From: an uncultured Selenomonadales bacterium
GTDB taxonomy: Bacteria > Bacillota > Negativicutes > Selenomonadales > Selenomonadaceae
Direction of reading: 5' to 3'
Length of the DNA: 19,769 nt
Assembly (NCBI GenBank): GCA_937910665.1
Contig: CALEPR010000127.1
Span: 1 to 19,769 of the forward strand
The position numbers and the translations under genes are program-made. Under the pieces are notes generated by a model that searched no databases, had not been told where the DNA came from, and saw only the letters and a program-made list of their open reading frames with translations. Below are positions 16,371 to 19,769 of this stretch, in pieces (position 1 is the first letter of the stretch; every line of letters starts with the position of its first letter).

Positions 16371-16976
16371 TTACCAAGTAAAAGCATAGCCGAAAAGATT
16401 TTGCTCATCTTTTGCTCCCGCGCTTATCGGCATAATTCCTACAATCGACGGCTTGCCTTCAAAAATATTAAGCACAAATACAACTGCTCGCGGCTGTGCA
16501 TTTGGATAAATCACCTTCGCTTCGCACACGACGTAATGATTTTCACCGCGCACTATCTGCTTGCCAACATACATCACAGGCTTGTAAGAAACTCCGCACA
16601 GTGATTTTTCGACAGTGGCAAATGCTGTCTCTACTTCCGGCGCAAGGGACGCACTTTCAATTATCCTGTCAACTTTCGCGCCTTCGCCTTGCATAGAATT
16701 TTCACCAGGCGGCACATTGATAACCAGTCCGACTATCGACTTATCTTTGTTTTTCGTCGCGCGTATATCTTCTGCTATGAACAAATAGTTCACGCCATTT
16801 ACAACTTGCTTGCCGACATACCAAATCGGATTGTAAGTCGCGCCTAAAAGTGGCGTGCTGTTGACTACTCCGATTGCCGACGCTACTTCTTGCGGAAGTT
16901 TATTTACAGGCAAGTTTTCAATTTCATAACCGCCAAATACTCCGCCTAATTCGATTCCACCAAATTTTTTTGCCAT
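16371..16976 (-). CDS. Protein with two cystatin-like repeats in the head operon
   Basis: A 201-residue protein whose two halves are related. Residues about 33-92 contain TYNPIWYVGKQVVNGVNYL, and residues about 117-180 contain SYKPVMYVGKQIVRGENHY. The QVVNG (57-61) and QIVRG (140-144) segments match the QxVxG signature of the cystatin family of cysteine-protease inhibitors, in the right context (QVVxGxNY). The rest of each unit is beta-rich (AVVFVLNIF). The start at 16976 is set by AAGGAGGAG ahead of ATG. There is no signal peptide, so it would act inside the host cell or in the virion. Cystatin likeness is seen in the motif; inhibitory activity is inference, and a purely structural beta-domain (for example decoration) is the alternative. 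Confidence 0.7.
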   Translation of the reverse strand: MAKKFGGIELGGVFGGYEIENLPVNKLPQEVASAIGVVNSTPLLGATYNPIWYVGKQVVNGVNYLFIAEDIRATKNKDKSIVGLVINVPPGENSMQGEGAKVDRIIESASLAPEVETAFATVEKSLCGVSYKPVMYVGKQIVRGENHYVVCEAKVIYPNAQPRAVVFVLNIFEGKPSIVGIMPISAGAKDEQNLFGYAFTW

Positions 16977-16997
16977 TTTAATCTCCTCCTTATTTTG

Positions 16998-17026
16998 CCA
17001 ATGAAAAAACACTCCAAAGAGTGCTT
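16998..17026 (-). terminator. Intrinsic terminator overlapping boundary repeat, copy 4
   Basis: On the minus strand AAGCACTC pairs with GAGTGTTT around the loop TTTG and is followed by a run of T (TTTTTT). A G·T pair makes the stem better on the minus strand than on the plus strand. The left part (CCAATGAAAAAACACTCC, 16998-17015) is a degenerate copy of the module-boundary repeat. It lies just before the cystatin-like gene and would end transcripts from the small accessory genes. Confidence 0.65.
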
Positions 17027-17040
17027 GAAAAATTTTTCTG

Positions 17041-17064
17041 TGATATAATCTTTGCGAAAGGAAG
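17041..17064 (+). promoter_or_regulatory. Plus-strand promoter and RBS module, copy 1
   Basis: An extended -10 (TGATATAAT, 17041-17049) is followed by CTTTGCGAAAGGAAG, with the ribosome binding site AAAGGAAG at 17057-17064 and ATG at 17072. The -35 is poor: TTGAAA is present, but only 13 bases away. Nearly identical to the module at 17593. Confidence 0.6.
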
Positions 17065-17071
17065 TGTTCCT

Positions 17072-17310
17072 ATGCGACTTAATCTTGATTGCGTTCGTGA
17101 TATTTTAATCTGTGTCGAGAAGAAATTTCTGATTTAACTCCCAATGGTCACGCTGTACTTAATGACATTCGCGACCAAAAAGTTTTTGAACGAGCAAAAT
17201 CTGTTGCTCTGTCCATCGGTCTTGCGTCTTTGCCTTCCTTTCAACAAATTATCTCAAGACTTGCTAGCGATTTAATCCATTCGCGTTTCGCAATCGGAAG
17301 AACGACCTGA
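17072..17310 (+). pseudogene. DUF2513 gene remnant with internal deletion and frameshift
   Basis: The plus strand starts MRLNLDCVRDILICVE, the typical opening of DUF2513 proteins, and stops at TAA (17135-17137). In another frame (from about 17119 to TGA at 17308-17310) it continues with LTPNGHAVLNDIRDQKV and an SLPSFQQIISRLAS segment. This is the family's C-terminal half, whose typical form is GHEFLDNIRDxxVW plus SLPxI. Intact members are about 120 residues. Here the two ends are joined with the middle missing and the frame broken. The promoter (TATAAT at 17044) and ribosome binding site (AAAGGAAG) remain. The 3' end overlaps the minus-strand 73-aa gene. Family assignment is from memory of the conserved motifs. 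Confidence 0.7.
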
Positions 17311-17485
17311 GCGTTTTTTCAACAACATAGTTTTTGCACTCGTCCAGTTCCTTGCGCGTCGGCTGTTTACAAATACTTCTTTCAAGCCATACGCTTAAAG
17401 CAATAACCGATATTTTCATTGCTAAGCACCTTACGGCAAAAAATATCGTCAGCATAACGCTAATCACTAATGCTACTTCTAACAT
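17264..17485 (-). CDS. Small predicted membrane protein (73 aa)
   Basis: Residues 2-20 and roughly 21-35 are hydrophobic (LEVALVISVMLTIFFAV; MKISVIALSVWL), consistent with one or two membrane helices. A basic, soluble tail follows (PTRKELDECKNYVVEKTLR). The ATG at 17485 is chosen over 17509 because GGAG lies eight bases upstream (GGAGATGAAAGA-ATG). Its last 47 bases overlap, tail to tail, the 3' end of the plus-strand DUF2513 remnant, so its C-terminal sequence may have formed at that junction. No family recognised. Its place near head genes and its small membrane form would fit a moron acting at the envelope, but that is a guess. Confidence 0.55.
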   Translation of the reverse strand: MLEVALVISVMLTIFFAVRCLAMKISVIALSVWLERSICKQPTRKELDECKNYVVEKTLRSFFRLRNANGLNR

Positions 17486-17493
17486 TCTTTCAT

Positions 17494-17512
17494 CTCCGTT
17501 CAAAAGCACTCC
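17494..17512. repeat. Module-boundary repeat, copy 3
   Basis: Plus-strand sequence CTCCGTTCAAAAGCACTCC, one A shorter than copy 2. On the minus strand it gives the GGAG ribosome binding site of the 73-aa gene starting at 17485. Confidence 0.65.
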
Positions 17513-17558
17513 GACAAGATAGCTGGCTACCTGTCTTTAAACTTAATGCAGGTAAGCC
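17513..17558. promoter_or_regulatory. Mutually exclusive hairpins (terminator/attenuator-like)
   Basis: Three segments can pair two ways. GGCTACCTG (17525-17533) pairs with CAGGTAAGCC (17549-17558, one bulged A), followed by a T run at 17565-17569, which makes a good plus-strand terminator for the DUF2513 module. The same middle segment, GCTACCTGTC (17526-17535), can instead pair with GACAAGATAGC (17513-17523). On the minus strand this lies just upstream of the 73-aa gene, so a switch controlling that gene is conceivable. Confidence 0.45.
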
Positions 17559-17592
17559 AAATAGTTTTTAGAATTTTTTCACCAAACTTGCT

Positions 17593-17616
17593 TATAATCT
17601 TCGCGAAAGGCAGGTG
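17593..17616 (+). promoter_or_regulatory. Plus-strand promoter and RBS module, copy 2
   Basis: TATAAT at 17593-17598 is followed by CTTCGCGAAAGGCAGGTG, which contains an AGGTG ribosome binding site seven bases before the ATG at 17624. The stretch matches copy 1 at 17044 (TATAATCTTTGCGAAAGG) at all but one position over 18 bases. No good -35 box is visible; a TG lies upstream of the -10 (TGCTTATAAT). It points against the late operon. Confidence 0.6.
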
Positions 17617-17623
17617 AATTTTT

Positions 17624-17822
17624 ATGGACAATAATTTTTTTTGAAGAAATTCGGCTAAAAGCTCTCAACAATATTGTTTCAAGGTGTCCGCCTGAAAAAA
17701 GAGAAACTATCGGAAGCAAATTTTACGAACAACAATTACATATGGCTTCCATTATTTGTGCCGAAATGCTTAAAGAGTACCATAATTCTGTTTCGCATCA
17801 TCAAGAACACGGAAAAGATTAG
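17624..17822 (+). pseudogene. Frameshifted small gene of unknown function, broken at a T8 tract
   Basis: From the ATG at 17624 the frame reads M-D-N-N-F-F and stops at TGA (17642-17644), directly after eight T (17635-17642). One base over, a clean frame continues from GAA at 17643 to TAG at 17820-17822, beginning EEIRLKALNNIV and ending QEHGKD. With seven T it would be a single 65-residue acidic helical protein. Promoter and ribosome binding site are intact. Explanations are decay, a homopolymer sequencing error, on/off slippage of the T tract, or +1 ribosomal frameshifting at TTT-TGA. No family recognised. Confidence 0.6.
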
Positions 17823-17922
17823 TAACAATTTCTTCAACGTCTTGCGTTCCTTTCGGCTCTCCTTTTGTCAAAATTAAAAGTTGAGCTATTTCTTTTGGCT
17901 CACCTTCGACTATAATTTTCAT
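17770..17922 (-). CDS. Small phage protein (50 aa)
   Basis: Fifty residues starting MKIIVEGEPKEIAQLL, an opening often seen in very small phage and Bacillota proteins of unknown role. The ATG at 17922 is preferred over the upstream start at 17967 because GGAG sits eight bases before it (GGAGTTGAAAAA-ATG) and the repeat copy lies directly upstream. No membrane segment. Its last 53 bases overlap, tail to tail, the 3' end of the damaged plus-strand gene at 17624-17822. Mutual antisense effects between the two transcripts are therefore possible. Function unknown. Confidence 0.65.
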   Translation of the reverse strand: MKIIVEGEPKEIAQLLILTKGEPKGTQDVEEIVTNLFRVLDDAKQNYGTL

Positions 17923-17930
17923 TTTTTCAA

Positions 17931-17950
17931 CTCCATTCAAAAAGCACTCC
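17931..17950. repeat. Module-boundary repeat, copy 2
   Basis: Plus-strand sequence CTCCATTCAAAAAGCACTCC, the reference copy. On the minus strand the CTCC end becomes GGAG, the ribosome binding site of the 50-aa gene starting at 17922. It lies in the 34-bp gap after the methyltransferase stop. Confidence 0.65.
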
Positions 17951-17956
17951 AAAATG

Positions 17957-18721
17957 TCAATTATCAATTTTTAATTGTACACTGCCTTCCGCCTCTGCGA
18001 TTCTTTCCGCCGCTATGTCGAAATATTTCGCGTCTAACTCCATACCTATAAACTTCCTGCCTGTCTGTATGCTCGCCACTCCACAACTTCCACTGCCCAT
18101 CACAGGATCCAATACCACTTCGCCTTCATTGCTGTACGTCTTGATTATATATTCCAACAATGCTACCGGCTTTTCTGAAGTGTGATTCTTGCATTGACTT
18201 GGTAAGGCTTTGAATTTTAAAACATCGGTAGGATAATTTGTATATTTCGCTGTGTAAGTTTCGCATTTTTTTTGCCAAGGAGCAAGCCTAACGGTTGTTC
18301 CGAAACGACCTTTGTTGTTGCTGTGGCGAACTTCATTTATTTCAATCAAACCTTGCGGATTGTATGTCGGCAGTTTACGATAGAATATCAAGATATCTTC
18401 ATGCGCTCGCAAGGGCATCTTCTTTGCATTCAAAAAGCCGACAGCCAAATTCTTCTCCCACACCCATTTATACCGATACATTTTTAAATTGCTTGCCGCT
18501 AATTCTATCAAAAACTTTCCTGCCGCAAATAGTGCTATCGCCGCATTTTCCTTCCCAACGCGCAAAAATTCCTGCCACATTCTGCCTAAATCTATTCGCC
18601 TGTCCCACGCGCAATTCGTTATCCCATACGGCAAGTCCGCACAGATAAAGTCTACTGTGCCTGTCGGTATTTCGCGCATCAGCTCCAAACAATCTCCTAA
18701 GTAAAGTTTACTTAATGTCAT
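17957..18721 (-). CDS. Orphan phage DNA methyltransferase (beta-class, N6-adenine or N4-cytosine)
   Basis: A 254-residue enzyme that transfers a methyl group from S-adenosylmethionine to an exocyclic amino group in DNA. The catalytic motif IV is near the N-terminus (residues 29-33, DLPYG, a variant of DPPY). The AdoMet-binding motif lies near the C-terminus (residues 205-211, DPVMGSG, followed by GRKFIGMELD). This order is that of the beta class. The ATG at 18721 is chosen because GGAG lies eight bases upstream and MTLSKLYLGDCLELM is the usual start of these enzymes. An upstream extension to 18946 is open but runs through the terminator. No restriction nuclease is next to it. As a moron between head genes it probably protects phage DNA from host restriction; recognition site unknown. 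Confidence 0.88.
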   Translation of the reverse strand: MTLSKLYLGDCLELMREIPTGTVDFICADLPYGITNCAWDRRIDLGRMWQEFLRVGKENAAIALFAAGKFLIELAASNLKMYRYKWVWEKNLAVGFLNAKKMPLRAHEDILIFYRKLPTYNPQGLIEINEVRHSNNKGRFGTTVRLAPWQKKCETYTAKYTNYPTDVLKFKALPSQCKNHTSEKPVALLEYIIKTYSNEGEVVLDPVMGSGSCGVASIQTGRKFIGMELDAKYFDIAAERIAEAEGSVQLKIDN

Positions 18722-18728
18722 AATTATT

Positions 18729-18748
18729 CTCCAATCAAAAAGCACTCG
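18729..18748. repeat. Module-boundary repeat, copy 1
   Basis: Plus-strand sequence CTCCAATCAAAAAGCACTCG. On the minus strand it supplies both the 3' arm of a terminator (GAGTGCTTTTT) and the GGAG ribosome binding site of the methyltransferase. Compare the copies at 17931, 17494 and 16998. Confidence 0.6.
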
Positions 18749-18767
18749 CAAATTCAGCAAGTGCTTT
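18736..18767 (-). terminator. Intrinsic terminator after the 60-aa gene
   Basis: On the minus strand an 11-bp stem (AAAGCACTTGC with GCGAGTGCTTT, one T·G pair) encloses the loop TGAATTT and runs into five T. It lies between the 60-aa gene and the methyltransferase start at 18721. Its downstream arm is part of the boundary repeat that recurs at 17931, 17494 and 16998. Confidence 0.75.
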
Positions 18768-18818
18768 ATTTTGTAGTGCGAGTAAATCGCATAATCTTTC
18801 AATTTTGATTTTTTCGGC

Positions 18819-19001
18819 TTAATCTTTCCAATCGAGGTTGTTAATGCGTTTCCATTTCTCAAAGCTTCGTCGTGCTTCTTCAGGTGCTTTTTCTGTAAGG
18901 ACAAAACGGTCGCGCTCCTTATCGATGGAATACCAATCGTGGTCATTCATCCAATCTACGCAATCTCTGTCACGCATAGACATTGCTCTTGATTCTGTCA
19001 T
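18819..19001 (-). CDS. Small hypothetical protein (60 aa)
   Basis: Sixty residues, highly charged, with W residues in WMNDHDWYSID and WKRINNLDWKD and no membrane segment. The ATG overlaps the stop of the upstream metallopeptidase-domain gene by four bases (ATGA). A full GGAGGTG ribosome binding site sits seven bases upstream, inside the end of that gene, so the two are probably translationally coupled. The sequence resembles small accessory proteins of phage head operons, but I recognise no family. An intrinsic terminator follows at 18736-18767. Being real is well supported; function is unknown. Confidence 0.7.
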   Translation of the reverse strand: MTESRAMSMRDRDCVDWMNDHDWYSIDKERDRFVLTEKAPEEARRSFEKWKRINNLDWKD

Positions 19002-19769
19002 TGTTCAACACCTCCGACGATTTTTAAAACCTCAGCATAAAATTTTTGACTAAACTCAGTCGGCTTACCAGTTGAAATGTCCGCAAACACCTCAGCTATT
19101 ATTTCTGAACCATCAGCCAATTTAGCTGAATACTTTGACAAGGCTGTTTTTACATACTCAATCGTTTCAAGGCGACTTTTTCTTGTAATTTTACAGGCAA
19201 TTTGCATCGGGTCAATTTTATAAACATCGGTGACAACGTGTCCAAACTCATGATGAACAATCGCACGATAATCCGTATTTTTAACAAAAAAGCCCATATC
19301 GACCAAATTTTGATACTCGATTCGCAAAAGGTTCACGTCACGGTACGCATTTGCATTTAAAGTAATTACTCTGCCGTGAGTTACAGCGAAATCTTCAGCA
19401 CCAAGAATATTCGACATTTCTAAGGTGAGTTTATAGCGTTCGTCTGTAACTTTCGGGAATTGACTTTTCAGTTTTGTCAGTGCGTCAATCGTCTCTCGAA
19501 CAACTTCAGGTGAACCGTCAAACTTCTTAACTCCAGACAAAGCGATTCCATTTGAATCAGCTAACTCGCGGAGTTCCCGATACTCTTCTTTCGACAAAAT
19601 TTTCAACTTATCACGCTCCGCCCATTGCGGTTTAGCCGTCGCGCTCATTTTACCGTTTATTGCAGATTTATTCAAGTTAGTTTTCTGCCAATCTTCGAGC
19701 GTCTGAGTTTTATCGACGTAAACTTTCTGGTAGTCAGTATAATTCATTGCCGACGGAATATCAATATTT
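18998..19769 (-). CDS. Phage head-region protein with zinc metallopeptidase-like domain (partial)
   Basis: The frame stays open to the right window edge, with codons before the first ATG (19747) reading N-I-D-I-P-S-A. This is therefore probably the C-terminal part of a longer protein. From that ATG, residues 166-170 are HEFGH, a classical HExxH zinc site. Acidic candidates for a third ligand (E215, E219) follow in a segment reading SEIIAEVFAD. The 100 residues before HEFGH are charged and helical. It is the first gene of the visible late operon, ahead of scaffold and capsid, where portal and Mu gpF/SPP1 gp7-like minor head proteins normally lie. By inference it is the enzymatic tail of such a minor head protein, possibly ejected with the DNA or acting on the cell wall or a host protein. 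The stop overlaps the next start as ATGA. Confidence 0.7.
   Translation of the reverse strand, partial: NIDIPSAMNYTDYQKVYVDKTQTLEDWQKTNLNKSAINGKMSATAKPQWAERDKLKILSKEEYRELRELADSNGIALSGVKKFDGSPEVVRETIDALTKLKSQFPKVTDERYKLTLEMSNILGAEDFAVTHGRVITLNANAYRDVNLLRIEYQNLVDMGFFVKNTDYRAIVHHEFGHVVTDVYKIDPMQIACKITRKSRLETIEYVKTALSKYSAKLADGSEIIAEVFADISTGKPTEFSQKFYAEVLKIVGGVEQ

Noticed and set aside
17674..17877. 67-codon plus-strand frame
   Set aside because: It is in a different frame from the 65-codon gene that has promoter, ribosome binding site and sensible protein composition; treated as a shadow.
18722..18946. N-terminal extension of the methyltransferase frame
   Set aside because: It runs through the terminator hairpin and lacks a ribosome binding site, while GGAG precedes the ATG at 18721, where the family's usual start begins.
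1..19769. CRISPR arrays, tRNA or rRNA genes, insertion sequences, integrase and attachment sites
   Set aside because: I saw no regularly spaced repeats, tRNA-like folds, transposase motifs or integrase genes; the prophage ends lie outside the window.

Overview
The window is a piece of a contractile-tailed (myovirus-type) prophage or phage, cut at both ends. Nearly every gene is on the minus strand and is read from right to left. Gene order and protein families follow the Bacillus PBSX/skin-element plan: head genes, connector genes, sheath, tube, tail chaperones, tape measure, then XkdP-, XkdQ-, XkdR-, XkdS- and XkdT-like baseplate genes. AT-rich codons, AGGAGG-type ribosome binding sites and the F-[ND]-I-Q-[LR]-F N-terminal peptides suggest a Bacillota host. 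My guess is Negativicutes/Selenomonadaceae, but that is inference.

Right part (19769 to about 16100), head region with accessory genes. It starts with the C-terminal part of a larger protein carrying an HEFGH zinc-protease motif, followed by a 60-residue protein, a terminator and an orphan DNA methyltransferase. Next come two short modules (about 17950-17020). Each pairs a damaged plus-strand gene, which has its own promoter, with an intact small minus-strand gene that overlaps it tail to tail. One damaged gene is a DUF2513 remnant; the other is a 65-codon gene broken at a T8 tract. A repeat close to CTCCRTTCAAAAAGCACTCC marks the module boundaries. A protein with two cystatin-like QxVxG units and an 84-residue protein follow.

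Middle part (16106 to 5757), virion assembly. This holds scaffold, major capsid protein, a small capsid-neighbour protein, four connector/completion proteins, sheath, tube, a tail assembly chaperone with a textbook A AAA AAC -1 frameshift site, and a 1590-residue tape measure protein.

Left part (5760 to 1), baseplate. XkdP-like (without LysM), XkdQ-like/gpD-like and DUF2577 proteins are followed by an inserted two-gene unit: an AAA15/RloA-type ATPase overlapping a small protein with degenerate TOPRIM/RloB-like motifs. This unit has its own promoter and terminator and is the best candidate for a phage-carried defence or superinfection-exclusion system. The baseplate series resumes with DUF2634 and a baseplate J protein that seems to lack its usual C-terminal end, which may mark a rearrangement. 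Several intrinsic terminators lie inside the late operon, so either antitermination operates or downstream expression is reduced.
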